Part shown: in pieces, positions 27,560-41,345 of the stretch
Numbering within the stretch: position 1 is the stretch's first letter
Layout of the letters: each line of letters begins with the position of its first letter
Source of the DNA: Xestospongia muta
Taxonomy: Eukaryota; Porifera; Demospongiae; Haplosclerida; Petrosiidae
DNA: 64,000 nucleotides
Assembly: GCA_963693285.1 (NCBI GenBank)
Contig: OY848925.1
Span: forward strand, 6,116,932-6,180,931
Direction: 5' to 3'
Program-made: the position numbers and the translations under genes
The notes under the pieces: generated by a model
Databases searched by the model: none
Told to the model about the DNA's origin: nothing
Seen by the model: only the letters and a program-made list of their open reading frames with translations

Positions 27560-29545
27560 ATGTGACGTTTCACCATAAAATGGTAGTTGAAGGTTCTGTG
27601 CATTGCTCGAGGATTATCATTCCAGAGTTTGAAAGCTCCACCCATCTCTCTGAGGCAATCTGCTCATTATTCTATGTGTACTGGACTGGCCAATACTTGC
27701 CGAGTTAGTTAGATGGATGGATAGATGGATAAATGGACATATGAATTGACAGTTGGACTAATGGATATAATATACTTTATCCATAATATATATATATAAT
27801 ATACTTTTATACTATTTAGTTTATACTATTGTTTTATCTACTCTGTCTGTGCCCTTAGAACTAACAGTAGCTATTGGGTATTCATTTTTTCAATTAAAAA
27901 AATGGGATAGAGGAGATTTATTAATGAATTGATAGTCAAACAGACATTAGATAAATGGACATATATGATATTTTTATATTGGAACTTAGGATATCAAGAT
28001 AAAGCGGGTTACCAAGCTTTTTCGTATTCAAGTGTTAAAGATTGACGTTAACTTTCCATGTTTCTCATGGAGAGACTACCAAAGGAAACCAGTTGAAATA
28101 GACATGTCACTTTGAACACCTTGGACACTAGTTTATTGTAAGAGAAAGCTAACACGATGGTCATCATCTACAACCTGGAATATTGAGGTATTTTAATAAT
28201 CTGTCTATTTGTCCATTAATTCATTAATTATTCATTAATCTATCCATTTCTATAGAGTTCAAACAGCTTACATTCTTTCCATTCTACTAATGTTCTAGTT
28301 CCAGCTGATACTGGAGACCTCCAAGTCAAGATACCTAGAGGTCTATAGTCACATGACTATCACATGACTTAACGATATAATCCAATTGAAGTGAAAACTA
28401 TTTATTCACAGAATTTACCATACGTTGTGACCCAGCCGAGAGTCAGGGAGGATATACTGGCATCATTGTTAGCTAAGAATGTTAGAGATGTTGTTGCTCA
28501 GCAAGAATGGGAGACAAAGTGGAACAAAATGGACTACCATCTTGTCTCTCTAAAGAAGTTAGGATGCACATATAGCCAATTATTAACTATAATATCCATC
28601 CATTCAGGATAATATGTGTCCATTGTTCTACTCATGTATCCCTTTATGATCTAATGTACATCCATTTCATCTACTCATGTATCCATTAGGAATACCAAGC
28701 ACATAAAGGGCAGCATCTTCAAAAGAAATTAGCAGAACAGTTGTGTGCTCAAAATAAAATGGATAAGGTTCAGGACCCCTTGGATTAGGGTCTGATTTAA
28801 GTCAAATAATGTCATCATTTCTTGAGTGATCTGGAGGTCAATATGGAAAAGGTCTTGGTTCCAACATGCTGAGAAGTTGCAGTTTGCTAAAGTAGAACTT
28901 GCTAGATAAACTATTTAATTGATCTTCCTTAATTCATAGGAAGATGAGGTTCTATCTGGCATGGAAACCACCTCTGAAGAGGACTTCCAGTATCAAAGAG
29001 AAGAAGAGTTGACCGGTTTACAGAATCAGTTATCAGAATTGCCATCATGTTTTGAACATTGGAACTCAATATGAAGAACTATACAGCTATATAGTATGAA
29101 TGTGTTTGACCTATTGACCTTTCAACTTTTGACCTTTTCAGGTATTGAAGAAATTCAAGAATAAGTAAGGCTAAAAATAAAGGGGAGAAGGATGTTTATT
29201 GTATTAGGAAAGGGACGTACAATCTTCTGCCTATTGCTGACAATGTTAAAGGTTTTATATTGTGCTAATTTAAAACCTGTTTATCAAACTGGTTTTTGTT
29301 TTAGGAAGTGGTACAGTCGAATTTTGATCAACTTGTTAAACTGGCTGTTAAGTGTGATGAGGCATGAGGACCTTTGATACAAGATCTTTGAGAATTATAG
29401 TCAAAATTTGATATCATAGAGGTCAGGAAATTGTGTTGTGTAGGGGTTAATAATTTTCTCTGTAGTTAGAGACACAGGAGCTTCTGGAGGAAATAGTAAA
29501 TTTCCTAGAATGTCTTTCCAATAAAATGAGGTCACTTCTCATAAT
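27560..29545 (+). pseudogene. CCDC22 pseudogene, copy 1
   Basis: Scattered exon-like pieces match CCDC22, a coiled-coil scaffold of the COMMD/CCDC22/CCDC93 complex: MVVEGSVHCSRIIIPEF near 27585, QNLPYVVTQPRVREDILASL (28405-28470), EYQAHKGQHLQKKLAEQL (28690-28744), SDLSQIMSSFLE and WFQHAEKLQFAK near 28800-28890, REEELTGLQNQLSELPSCFE near 29000, and ETQELLEEIVNFLE near 29470. The last resembles IQELHQSVRAAAEE of the animal protein. Frames shift and stops interrupt the pieces, and the N-terminal start seen in copy 2 is missing. Intron-like gaps remain, so this is a DNA duplicate, not a retrocopy. It is paralogous to 56101-58620. Confidence 0.7.
27780..27905 (+). mobile_element. LINE-like 3' tail, within the CCDC22 pseudogene
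   Basis: A segment with CAGTAGCTATTGGGTATTCA before TCAATTAAAAAA. It is shared with 56455-56580 and resembles the end of a better-preserved LINE fragment at 56672-57105. It is probably a short 3' LINE or SINE tail. Confidence 0.45.
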
Positions 29546-29659
29546 CAATATTATCATGATGACAACTGTTTTATAACATTTAAATAGAATTACTTCAATT
29601 TAAATTAGGTGTTAATTTAATTTTATCAACTGTCAATTTTTAAATTTTGTTTTTGTAGT

Positions 29660-31190
29660 TTGTTGACAAAATAATTTTAAGAAAACTTCCTGATTCTTTT
29701 CCTAAAAGATGTGAAGAGTTTCTCAATATCTAGATATGACATAGTCAGTTAATGTATATGTACACAATAAAAACTAACTGACCTCTATTACACTCATAGA
29801 AATATAACTGGGTAAGAGAGAAGGATTGATTTGGTAAATGTAGAGCCTCCTCAGCTGATAAGCTGGCCCACTCACACATATGCTCTCTCTCTCTCTCTCT
29901 CCACATTTCTTCATCTTCTTTGGCTTCCATAGAAGGAACAGATTCTTTCTTAACAGTCGTCTTTAAGTAGTCCATGAATTATCCAACTAGATAGCTGTTT
30001 ATATAGGACACCATGACATATGTACAGGAGACTATATATAAGGACAATATGATATGTATTACTGAGTATTATCTCTTTATGTATCCATATATACATCTAT
30101 TTGTCCATTCATTTGATGCATTAATATCAACTAAGTAATACAATATATTAACAATATATTAATTACCTTATATTTTAATATATGTTTAATAGTAGTATCT
30201 AATGATGGTAGGAGAATATGATATTATAAAATGAGAGAGAAAAGAGTTAAAATAAATCAATGGACAGATGGATGGACAATGGATGAATGGATAAATTGTA
30301 TAGAAGGAGAGATGAACTGATGGATAAATGGATGATTAATGGATAAAAAGATGACAATGATGGACAAACAGATAAAAAGATGTTACCTCTTCAATTTTAT
30401 GTTCAATATATGATAATAGTAAATGATGGTCTTTAATAGACTACATTTAAAAATAAAACATATTATTTTATATGTAGAGTTGATATTACATGTACCTGTT
30501 TTCAACATCAACTAATCTCTGACAATACGGTCCTAGTACTTCATTTAATCCAATAGCCAGTGCTCATATATAAAGATCTACATTTATTTTATATGGATAT
30601 TAAAGTGTATCAATTTTATGTTCAAGAGAGAGACTATTTACTTGTTCTAGATCATCAGCTACTTGACATCACTTGAAAAGCTACATAATGTAGATATATG
30701 TCAAAGTAATATTAGAAGGACAAACTTACATTTAGTTAAGAGTAAACATGTTATAGACTTTGATTGATGTTGTAACTAGGTCATGTTGTAGACAATATGA
30801 TGTAACTTACCTTCATCATGTTATACCTAAACAACTCACTAGAGCTCAAACTGACTGGGTCTCCGAGGGAGAAACGACACAATTCTTGTTATGTTCCAGT
30901 AAGTATCAAGCTCACAGGTCATAGGGTATCAAGTAGTATTCTCAACTAACTGGAGAATGAAAATGTTCCACTGTTAATGATAGCTACCTGTAACTAATAG
31001 TTTTCATTATTGCCAGATTATAACAGACATCATATGAACTTTTGACATAATATTCCTTTGTCTCCTCTTCTTTCTTCAGTCTGTAGTCTGTTAAACTCTG
31101 TTTAATAATAAAAGAGAAGACAAACATACTCATACCATCATGTTTAGTGGCGGGTTTGCATTTTTCCATAGTTACATACCACACCTATTA
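29660..31190 (-). pseudogene. TUBGCP4 (gamma-tubulin complex component 4) pseudogene, N-terminal part, copy 1
   Basis: Minus-strand pieces match the N-terminal half of GCP4. SPSETQSV near 30870 resembles the FLHPSETSVLNRL region. ALAIGLNEVLGPYCQRLVDV is at 30500-30560. IKDHHLLLSYIEHKI is near 30400. WIIHGLLKDDC is followed by a stop near 29960, and INPSLLPSYISMSVIE near 29800 resembles LPSYIPVRVAEKI. In-frame stops and frameshifts are present, and the rest of the protein is absent. It is tail-to-tail with the CCDC22 pseudogene. The same arrangement recurs at 56-60 kb. Confidence 0.68.
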
Positions 31191-31916
31191 AAGTAACAGC
31201 TGTAGAAGCCAGCAGCTGTCGGTGAGAGAAGTTTGCTGCTTAATTCTTTACTGCTTTAAGCCTTCTTTACTAGAAACTACTAATGATAGAAGATAACTAA
31301 CTAGCAAAACTGCTAACTACTAGATACAGTCTACTACTGTTAATAGAAACTAAGTTTGTTTAGTAGTAAGTTAATAGTTGTAATGTTATCAAGAAATCTT
31401 CTGATGTTGTATGGATCAGTACTTTCATGGAATTGTTAAAAGTGAGTGTATTATTAAATAGAACGTGTTATTAAATATAATAACTAGTTAAGTGAACTGT
31501 GTGTGTAGGAAATAAGTTTTTAGGTTATTTTGACAAATTAATTGGCTTTAATTAATGGATTTTTTATTAGCAGTAGTAGTTAGTGGTATTAGACGTAGCG
31601 ATAATATTTAATTTTATATAGCTACTAACTAGAGGCCTATTAATGTAGAATTTAGTCTAGTTTGTTTGTTATAATTGTATTTGTAAATATTAGAAATAAC
31701 AATATTGAAGCTTTTATTATTGATTAATGTAGGCGTGGTCAATTGTCAAGTAGAGAAGTTGAGTTTTACTAAAGAAGTGAATTATAAAAATTGTTAACTT
31801 TGTTAGAAGACAAAGAACTGGAAACTAAAGTATTTAACTAATAATTGACTTATTTGAATTTGAAATAATTTATTTTTAGTAAAAAAATACAACAATAGTA
31901 CAAAAATAACTAATAA

Positions 31917-34900
31917 TTAACGATTAAGGAGTACATTATCATTAACAACCAAAAACTTCAAACTATTATTATTAACAACAACATTTTGTAATTGTTGTAT
32001 ACCAAATTTAGTAATATTAGGACAGTGATAGAGATCTAGATGTTGTAGTGTGTTAGTGTTTGTAATTAGAGTAGATAGATGTGGTATGTCTTTATCAGTA
32101 ATGTTATTGTCATTATACAAGTCTAATTCCTTGATTATTTTATTACTAACTACAGCAGTTGTTAATAAGTGGTAAGTATCTGGTACAAGAGGTGAGGAGT
32201 CAAGAGTTAGTTCCTCCATTGTTTGGTTATAAGTTAGTACTTGAGATAGTTTACTGACACAGTTAATATCTAAAGGAGTGTTCTCTATAACAAGTCCCTT
32301 CACTTGACATCCATTAATATCAGTTAATATTGTTAGTAAACTTTGAGGAGATAATGAGGTGAGTATAATACTCCATGTTTTATGTTGTCGTCTCTTTAAT
32401 TGACGTATCACTTCTTTACATTCTGCCACAGTAGATGAAGTAAGTATAACATGATCACTAGTCCACTGAACACTTCCAGTGTCTCCTATAATAAAACATA
32501 GTTACTATATAATATTTTACACACACAACAATAGCTATACATACACTCTAACATGCTCAACTACGATTGTCAAGGCCTAACGAAGAAGACGACGCCATTA
32601 CTGATGTCAGGTTACTATAGCAATGATGTACGGAGATGAACGGATTATACAAAACAGTCTTAAATTTACTGAGTGTTATACTAATAATTTACTGTATTAG
32701 ATGGTCTGAACTAAGGATGGGGACGTCAATATCTACTGAGACAGACACACAAGGTACTGAACTGTCAGTGAGGATGACTCGATCGTATCACTAGTCAAAA
32801 TGATTCACAATTAAGAAGCAACACTCAAGCATAAATCATCATGATGTCTGGTAATAGAGTTTTGTTTGACTTGTCTTTTGTGTGTTGACATTTTCTCTTT
32901 TACTTTACAAATGTCATGATGTAATAAAACATTATATTTAGTATTGTGATGTGATATCATAATGTAAGTTATGTCATTTATAATGTACTTCAATATTTTG
33001 AAACAATAATTATTATTTGAAACTATCCTATCAACATTGAAGCTGGAACATGTGTGTAATAATAGTGACATCATTTCTCTATGTCAGCTAATGAACACCA
33101 GTTAACTCACAGATGTCATTACAGTATTTTCATATCACCTCAAGTTTACTATTCTTCTAGTAATTAGTCTTCTCTCCATTTTTTGTTTTTTCTTACTTTT
33201 TCATAATACATGATAGTACATGTATATATATAGCTGAAAATATTGATGAGGGATTAATTTGACCATGTTGGTGATTTTTGAAATTCTACAACTTTTGATG
33301 CCACAATTATTTTAATATAATACATTGTAAGCTTTAAATTCTATTCTCTCCAATATTTCCACTATATTCAGTACAGTACATGTACTATACATTCATGTCA
33401 GTACATGATAATAATATTATTAACTATAAACCATGTACTGGTACTTTCTTTATATCAGTGAATTTATGCTTAGCTTGTATCTTCTGGAACTATATAACAC
33501 AACATAGTCTTCAAATTGTACACTCAATTCCTCTATCCTGTGGACATCTTTATAATGTCAGTGGTAGTCCTAGGTACTGATGTCAAGAGTAACTATTCCT
33601 GTATTATTTGATAATGTGTTTGTTGTTGACTTCTTGATCTCTAGTGATCATGTGACTTATTGTTATTTTACCTGTCGTGTCAATTAATGGTAGGTCATAT
33701 ACAATTATATAGTTGAGGTATAGGAATCTCCTTCGTTTGTATTTTATGAATTGACTTTTAATAATTATATTAACTCAATCATACAATGTAGTATTGAATT
33801 TAAAGTCCTAGTTACCACATTATACTCAAGCTTTGAAAGTATCTTGAAGTAAATAACTTGGACTACATTAATTGGTACATGTGTAGGTACTATTATAGCA
33901 GAGATCATAGAGATCCACTATAGATTACTGAGAAATACTTGATAATTGAATGTTGAAATTTATTATTACTGAGCCATCAATGATGAATTCATTACCCGCT
34001 CATACTCAACATTGACTGACAACAGGTGTGGTGATGAAAGCAACTAATGAAATAGACTTGTGTCTTCATGTAATAAAGGTATGTGAAATTGCACGTTATA
34101 GGAGTGTGCTACAAGCCAGTACATACTGTACCATATATACATTGTAGTTTAATTACATGTTTTAAATATTACAAATGTTATAATGTCAGCTTACTTGGTA
34201 ATTCTTCATCATCTGATGATTCCTGTTGGTCACTATGGGTATCTTTCTCCTCGTCTGTACCTTTTGATGTTAACTGAGTGATAATTTTATCTTTCTCTGT
34301 CAATTGAAGAGTTAGTGAACTAATCATCTCCTGTAATTTTGTAATCTCTTGTTGTCTGTCAGTAGCTACACAGTACACAATATAAGATATTGTATATTTT
34401 CAGTAGTTATATAATACCTTCTCTTTCTTGAACAGTAGATGTGAGGTCCTCTAGTGTTTTCACCAGCTCATATGCTTCTGTATCTGAAATATGAAGTGAT
34501 AAAGAATGTGCAGGTGTAGATAAAGTTATATAAAGAACATATGTACCTATACCTTCTTGTTTGCTATCATGTGGTTCCTCAAGTTTTTGACTTAAACGTG
34601 GATGACTAGTTTTAAGGAGATCTCTTACTTCTAATATCCGAGACCTCAGATCTACAATAGATAAAGTAAAGAGCTATACATGTTGTTAATATACCTTTTA
34701 CATTCTCTGTTAAATGAACATTTCTTTCCTCCTTCTCTCTTAATTGTAAAGTAAGAGACGTTATTATCTCTTGTAATGATTGTAGCTCCTTCTGTAATTC
34801 TATAGAATATAAAGCACGTGTACCACACATGTATATTAATATTAGACATAATAATTATACATAATAAACAGGAGCACACAATGAGAAAAGACAAGATATG

Positions 34901-37900
34901 GAAGGACCATGAAATCCTTTCCAGTTTATCAAATCTGATATATAGAGTTCTTGGGAGTACTGTTACTATATTAAGATCAATAACTTATTAATTGTGGTTA
35001 TATATGAGACCTGAATGAAGACTCTTTGCACTCTGTCATGTCATTAGTTTTCTTTGTCTTAAAAGTTTTACTACATATCTCAATCTATACAAGGAATTAC
35101 TTTAGACTAGAGCTCTCTCTATCTAGTATTACTTGGGAACTGTACTTATCAATTAATTAATGATGTGGAAGTTTCATGTTCTTCATTCATTACCATAGTT
35201 CCCTGAGCAAGTGCCCACCCCCATATTTTTGTCCTTAAAGGAAAATGTCAATTCCCTGTGGAAGCGCCCACCCTCATCCCACTCTCTTAGATTAGTGGTT
35301 ATTGTGGTTATTATCACGTATTGTGCAAAGAGAAATAAGCTAGGCTAGCAATTTTCTAAGTTTAGACATTATAGTTTCGTTGTCCTTTGTTCCATTTGGA
35401 ATTAAAAAGGTCAGCTCACAAGGCACTTCTAAACCGCCTTGCTTAATGGAGGATCTTCTCCTTTTGTCCTTGACTGTATAGCATATTGTTCCCTCTTTGT
35501 GAAGAAAGAACCAACATATATCTTTGAAATGTCTTTTGGGATATGATCAACATTTGCCCTTCATTACAGCAACAACGAATCTATCGTGAGGATTGTTGTG
35601 TTCCTTCTTTGTTGAAAGTGTCTCTCCTATCTCTGTACTCCATATTGACTTGCAAACATGATAGCCTTGTATAGATGATTCTGTTACAAATTGGAGATAA
35701 GTCATACCTGCAGCTTCTTGGTGAGACGAAATTCAAGATGAAATTATCATCAAGTCATTTAAGAAATGTAGATTATCTAATACATTAGGCTGAAGTGAAG
35801 ACAGTGAGATTCGAGAGGAGATATCAACAGATTTTGAAGATGAAATTGTTGGAGAGGAAGAACATGAGGAGGATAATAATGAAAAGGAATTTGATCCATT
35901 TGATGATTGAACACAATAATTAATCAAGAATATTCAGGATTAATTAATTATTCAGAAGTGGGTGCTTACTAGAACCTGTTGTTGAAAAATCATGTGTAAA
36001 CGCCCACCCTTTTTAAATTCCAAATGAACTGTAAGCACCCATGGGTGCTTACTCGGGGAACTACAGTACATGTTCCTGTTAATAATATCTGCTAAGTTCT
36101 CACCTTTCTGTGTAGACTTTAACTGAGTAACTTCTAATGACATTGTCTTCTTTAATTTTGCTTCAAGAATTCTTGGATCTACAATAATTTATATTAATTA
36201 TAATTATAATGTTAATTGAACTTTATAGAGCAATTATAGTTTTGTAGATACATCCTATAACATTTTATATTTTACTTACCTTTCATCTTCTCCATCAACT
36301 GACTGATTCCACTTTCTTCTCTCTCCATTACTTCTACATTTAGTGATTTTATTTCCATTTGTAATGCCTCAATCTCTTCTTGTTTCTCTATTAACACTTT
36401 ATTAGTAGCTATAGAACATAACCATATATGGTATGTACTACTAACAGTACTATAGCTCACCTTCTTTATGTCTGGTTAACTCCTCTATCTCTAAGGTCTT
36501 TGCCTTATTCATTTTCTCTGATAGTTTCAGCTTCTCTGTTTACATTAGGTACATAATTATATCTCAATTAATGTACATGTACCTGATAAAGTGTCAGTTG
36601 ATGGTTGATCTTGTGGCCCTTCTCTCTCCATACTGTGTGCTAGTATTAATAAAATATACCCACATAATAATACCGTGTTGGTTATTATTAGCTATCAGTG
36701 AAAGGTATTTAATCATACAGAATTTACAATATAATATGATGACTTGATAGTAAAGTAATAGTTAGCTATGTATGTAATTGATGACACAATGTAGTATAGG
36801 TCAGAATATATACATATAAAATAACTAACTTTGTTTTGTCTTTTCTCTCTCTAAAAGTTCATTAAGAACATCCTCATTTTCTTGTAGCAATTTAACAAGT
36901 AGAGATACTTCTGGTTTCTCAGAATATGATCTAATATGGTCATAAAGTGAGAATGTATTCAAGAAAACACTTACAACACAGCCACTAGATCAACATTAAC
37001 TTTGTAAGATTGACTTGACTTGTCCCACTCAATGTAAGTGAGCAGCTTCGATTTAGGAGAGCTTTTCTCCAATAGTACTGTGGGAAGACTAAATACTAAT
37101 TCAATACAGCCGTCATTGTAATCATGGAAGTGTAAGATTGCACCACTTTGAAAACCTAGTAGTCTGGCAAGGTTACGTTGAATAGCTTTGACCTCTCCTC
37201 CAGTTATGACGAGATCTGCAGACACTTTAAGAAGAAGTTTGGTACGTTGAGAATGAGTGTGTGGAGGAACACATGGTATCTCAAAAATGGAGCGTTTTAA
37301 ATAAGGAATGAGATGTTTATCTTCATATTCTTTTAAACGCATCCTTTCAGATTCGTCACCTAAAATTTCAACTACTACTTGAAGTGAATCATAGTTGAAC
37401 CATGTACAGTGTTTAGACAACTCGAAAAAGACATCTGAAACACTGTCATCTCTTCTAAAATCAAACACATTTGGTTCTCGCTGATCTTGCTTTTCTGAAG
37501 TGCCATAATTATGTGCAATCAACTGAATATCTCTTGGGTTAACTTTACGTTTTCGAAACGATTGTAAAAGTTGAGCAACAAAAAAAGTATAAGCTTTACG
37601 CACAACACGATTGTCATCCATTAGCTGGTTTCTCACTGCCTCCTGGTCACTCTCTGTCAAATCTTCCCAGTTTGGATAACGAACTTTAGCTTTCTCTGGA
37701 GCAAGGTGAAATGTAACCGTTTGTGTCAATGATGTCATTCTCTTTGAAAGATATTTTAATATAGATTCAGCTACGAAACGATCTTCCATTTTTAAAAAAG
37801 ACTTCACCAATTCTTTGTAAGTAGCTGCACTCCCGTTCTTTCTTTTCCATGCCCACAACAACTCATTCTTCTTTTCTACATCACTTTTATCACTTTGGGA

Positions 37901-38680
37901 AATACTATGAACTCTTTCTGTTGATAAATTGAGACAACGACCAGCTGTTATATATTCATCGTTCATATGTTGTGAGACCTCAATGAAAACTCCATCATCA
38001 CACTCTTTATCCACTACTTCATATGATAGACCATACTGACTGAGTAGACTTGAAAGATCTAATGTAATTAAAGAGACATTACAATATACAAAAGACAATA
38101 TAATTGATACTAAATATATTCTTATTTCAATTAGCATATTTACTAGTTATATGAGAGCTATGTTTATACACTAATGGGTGGGGTCAATACCTCACTAGGC
38201 AAAGCAATGAGCATAGAGACACATCCTAAGTATAATACATAGTGTATAACATGAGAATAGATCATTACATTAACTGATTAATAATGATACTAGAATCGAT
38301 CAATGTCTCATAATGGAAATGTCTCATCATGTTGTCACTGACATACCATGGTACTGGGTAGCTAATGTTGACAGTTCTGCTGCAAGATTCCTACCAACAA
38401 TGGCTGCTGGTCCACCAATATCCTCAAGAATTCTAACAAGATGATGACAGTCTGTCTGTATTTCCTCCACAGTCTTCCCCAACTTCAATCCAGTTTTCAA
38501 TTCGTTAGCTATATCAGCAAAATTCTCGCTTCTCATAACAGACTCAGATATCAGGCTAGCGGCAAATACTTCCTCAGTAAATTTTGTCATACATCCTTGT
38601 AGAGCTGAACTGAGGTTGGAATATTGAGAATTAAAGACATCGATAACGGCTTTCTTGTAGCTTTCGAGTGAGTCATCCAT
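31917..38680 (-). CDS. LRR copy A: CARD-like / death domain / coiled coil / LRR protein
   Basis: Multi-exon gene on the minus strand. Exon 1 (38680-38347), from MDDSLESYKK, is an all-helical CARD-like segment with LISESVMRSENFADIANELK. Exon 2 (38058-36975) has a death domain (YITAGRCLNLSTERVHSISQ to FVAESILKYLSKR), then about 250 residues of an unnamed domain ending GCIELVFSLPTVLL; similar regions follow death-fold domains in other invertebrate proteins. Small exons (about 36930-36100 and 34830-34190) encode Glu/Lys-rich coiled coils (EIEALQMEIKSLNVEVMERE). The last exon (32485-31917) has about five LRRs of 28 residues of the type LxxLxLxxxxxITDKDIPHL. No NACHT or kinase domain is seen. It probably acts as a cytosolic recognition or signalling protein; that is inference. 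Joining the coiled-coil and LRR exons into one transcript is supported by co-duplication and splice sites, not by RNA. Confidence 0.7.
35207..36070 (-). mobile_element. Element with HIRAN-domain ORF in an intron of copy A
   Basis: Ends are imperfect inverted repeats: TAGTTCCCTGAGCAAGTGCC at the left, against TAGTTCCCCGAGTAAGCACC read from the right. Inside, on the minus strand, is a HIRAN-type domain: IQGYHVCKSIWSTEIG, NNPHDRFVVAVMKGKC, one stop, then YTVKDKRRRSSIKQGGLEVP followed by CELTF. HIRAN domains of this form occur in many invertebrate transposon-borne genes. A Ser-rich frame lies at 35733-35927. It is broken by a stop and so inactive. The same insertion is in copy B, so it predates the A/B duplication. 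Confidence 0.65.
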
Positions 38681-38689
38681 TGTCGATCA

Positions 38690-38890
38690 CAAAGAAAGGT
38701 GGGACTTGTAAATATTGAATTGCCCCACCTATTTAGACAGCTATGAATAATATACATTTATGATATATTTTAAATGCCAATCAAAAACCTACAGAGTTCA
38801 AAGTCAAAAAAAATTACTTAATAAGACGTACATACATAATAAACAGTTAGTGATAATAACAATTATTATATAATATTAATATAATAACTC
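38690..38890 (-). promoter_or_regulatory. 5' flank of copy A, conserved with the stranded 5' flank of copy B
   Basis: The sequence upstream of the copy A start codon is closely matched at 53895-54125, which is the original 5' flank of copy B now separated by the MULE. It presumably holds the promoter. No core motif is assigned. Confidence 0.5.
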
Positions 38891-39690
38891 AATATCTTAT
38901 CTTTTGTAGTTTGTTAATATCTTTGCTGTTATGATGTCTATATATGGTTGAATGTCCTGAAATCATTTTCTTCAGACTGACCATATAGTATACACATAGT
39001 ATTCACCTCATCTGTTAGGTAGTCCATTGTAGTGAGGTACATTATGGATGACAGAAAATGTCTTGTTTCTATTGTATGTCACCAAGTTTACATTTTCTCT
39101 ATGAAAAGTCTATGTACATTTGTACCTTCATCTGATTGATAGAAAAGCATGAATCAATCTTGTTAATGATTTTGCTGTATTAACAGGAGTAACCCATGTT
39201 ATTGGTAATTGATTGTATGAAATATAATTTTGTACACAGATTAGTATCACTGGTTAAGTATTGTTTTTTGTGCATGGAGTGTATAAATGAAGAGTGATGA
39301 CTATTCTGATATTTCACTATCCTCACAAGTTTGTAAATGGCACTACCTATTTTAATGTAGTTTTCTGTATGTAATACAATCAAATAATATACAGATCCAT
39401 GTGTTTTCTTGTACATGCAGCTATATACATCTTATCTAATGTTTTATACCTGTTCTTGAACAACTGGACACTCAGTTCTATTAAATGTAACAATTGATGT
39501 CATTATGTTATTAGTTACAATATGTTTGACTAATGATGTTGAAGTCTTTGTTATTTGAATAGATAAAAAGTTGGGATGTTTTGTTACATGAATAATCTAA
39601 ACAGATTTACCACAGCTTAGCTTCCACACCTAATAAATTTATATTATATTAAAGTTAGGGAAAATTCTATGACTGATCTCGTCAAGTAAC
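38891..39690. other. Spacer without recognisable gene
   Basis: AT-rich sequence between the copy A upstream region and the protease remnant. Only short accidental frames are seen, such as one of 78 codons on the minus strand without recognisable motifs. Confidence 0.5.
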
Positions 39691-39699
39691 AGGATTATA

Positions 39700-40590
39700 G
39701 GTGCATACCTTTCACAAATTAATGTAGTCTATAATATTGTCTGAATTATCTAACTCATCTAATATCAAGTCTTGAAGGTGGATTTTCTTGTTACCATGTT
39801 CAACATAATATTGAGTATCACTCTTAATATCATTACAAACATGTATTTTCAATACAAGCACATTACTACTAGTCTGCATGTGTCTTACTGTTGCTGTTAT
39901 TACATTTATTACACGTCACTGTGATAAATAGAGTCAGATAGCTGATAAAAATAATAATGTTTCCATCCAATCATAAAAAAATTTGTTCTACTAATTGTTT
40001 TGTCCTGTAGTCATGATCAATAATAAACATTTTAAAATGTGATACAAGGCCTTACCTTGCATCAAATAATCCAGTTAAATTATTGACTAGTTGAACATAA
40101 TACACAAACATCTTAGTATCTACCAGGAATACATGATTCATGCATATCTGTTTTCAATAATAACCCCTGATATTTATTGTATTTTTTCTTTTATTTGATA
40201 GAGTTTGAACAAGTGTTGTACCACGGCTATACCTGTACATGCTGTATACGTTTAGTAATACCCTCAGTAAAGATAATCCTGTGTGACAGCATAAGTTTGT
40301 ATTAATTTGAATTTTTTGAACTTTAAATTTACAATATATATTATACCTAACTTTTTACATTCACAACATGTATGTTTGCTGGTTGATTGCAACAATTCTA
40401 AAGAAATAGCATGATTCATCAGACACTGGAGGGCACTACTAGCATAGCAATTACTAGCTGTGTTGGTGATCCCAGGAGGCAGCAATACTATGTAAAACAG
40501 CATGGCTATAATTTTATGGTCATGAATACATGTGTATAGTTTGCGCATGAGTGGGCCAGTATTGAAATTGAAGGCTGACTCTGTCTCCAA
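39700..40590 (-). pseudogene. Ubiquitin-specific protease (USP) remnant
   Basis: The exon at 40590-about 40345 contains PPGITNTASNCYASSALQCL followed by MNH, matching the USP Cys-box (usual form GLxNxGNTCYxNSxLQxL), with the catalytic Cys kept. A later piece at about 40065-40110 reads KMFVYYVQLVNNLTGLFDA. Then VTCNKCNNSNSKTHAD looks like a CxxC finger and, after a frameshift, SSNVLVLKIHVCNDIKSD resembles the LPxxLVLHLKRF region. It ends at a TGA near 39715. The His-box is not found. The whole is too short for a USP and is frameshifted, so it is called a decayed fragment. Confidence 0.6.
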
Positions 40591-41345
40591 CTAATGGCAC
40601 TCTTTTTAGTTTATGATCTAAGCCTGAATGTGATTATGCATTGTGAAACTGAATCCGGTGGCTACTAGTTACTAGTTTTTACTGCTTTAAGCCTTCTTTA
40701 CTAGAAACTACTAATGATAGAAGATAACTAACTAGCAAAACTGCTAACTACTAGATACAGTCTACTACTGTTAATAGAAACTAAGTTTGTTTAGTAGTAA
40801 GTTAATAGTTGTAATGTTATCAAGAAATCCTCTGATGTTGTATGGATCAGTACTTTCATGGAATTGTTAAAAGTGAGTGTATTATTAAATAGAACGTGTT
40901 ATTAAATATAATAACTTGTTAAGTGAACTGTGTGTGTAGGAAATAAGTTTTTTAGGTTATTTTGACAAATTAATTGGCTTTAATTAATGGATTTTTTATT
41001 AGCAGTAGTAATTAGTGGTATTAGACGTAGCAATAATATTTAATTTTATATAGCTACTAACTAGAGGCCTATTAATGTACAATTTAGTCTAGTTTGTTTG
41101 TTATAATTGTATTTGTAAAAATTAGAAATAACAATATTGTAGCTTTTATTAATTAATATAGGCGTGGTCAATTGTCAAGTAGAGAAGTTGAGTTTTTCTA
41201 GAGAAGTGAATTATAAAAATTGTTAACTTTGTTAGAAGACAAAGAACTGGAAACTAAAGTACTTAACTAATAATTGACTTATATGAATTTGAATTAATTT
41301 ATTTTTAGCAAAAAAATACAACAATAGTACAAAAGTAACTAATAA

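Noticed and set aside
32811..33074. ORF of 82-87 codons (MMSLLLHTCSSFNVDRIV) conserved in copies A, B and C
   Set aside because: All non-coding sequence of the copies is conserved to a similar degree. Copy C has a frameshift in it, and no domain is visible. It is probably intronic.
33380..33580. Plus-strand ORF conserved in A and B (MYYTFMSVHDNN)
   Set aside because: It is antisense to the gene and conserved only as part of the recent duplication. It changes length between copies and has no motif.
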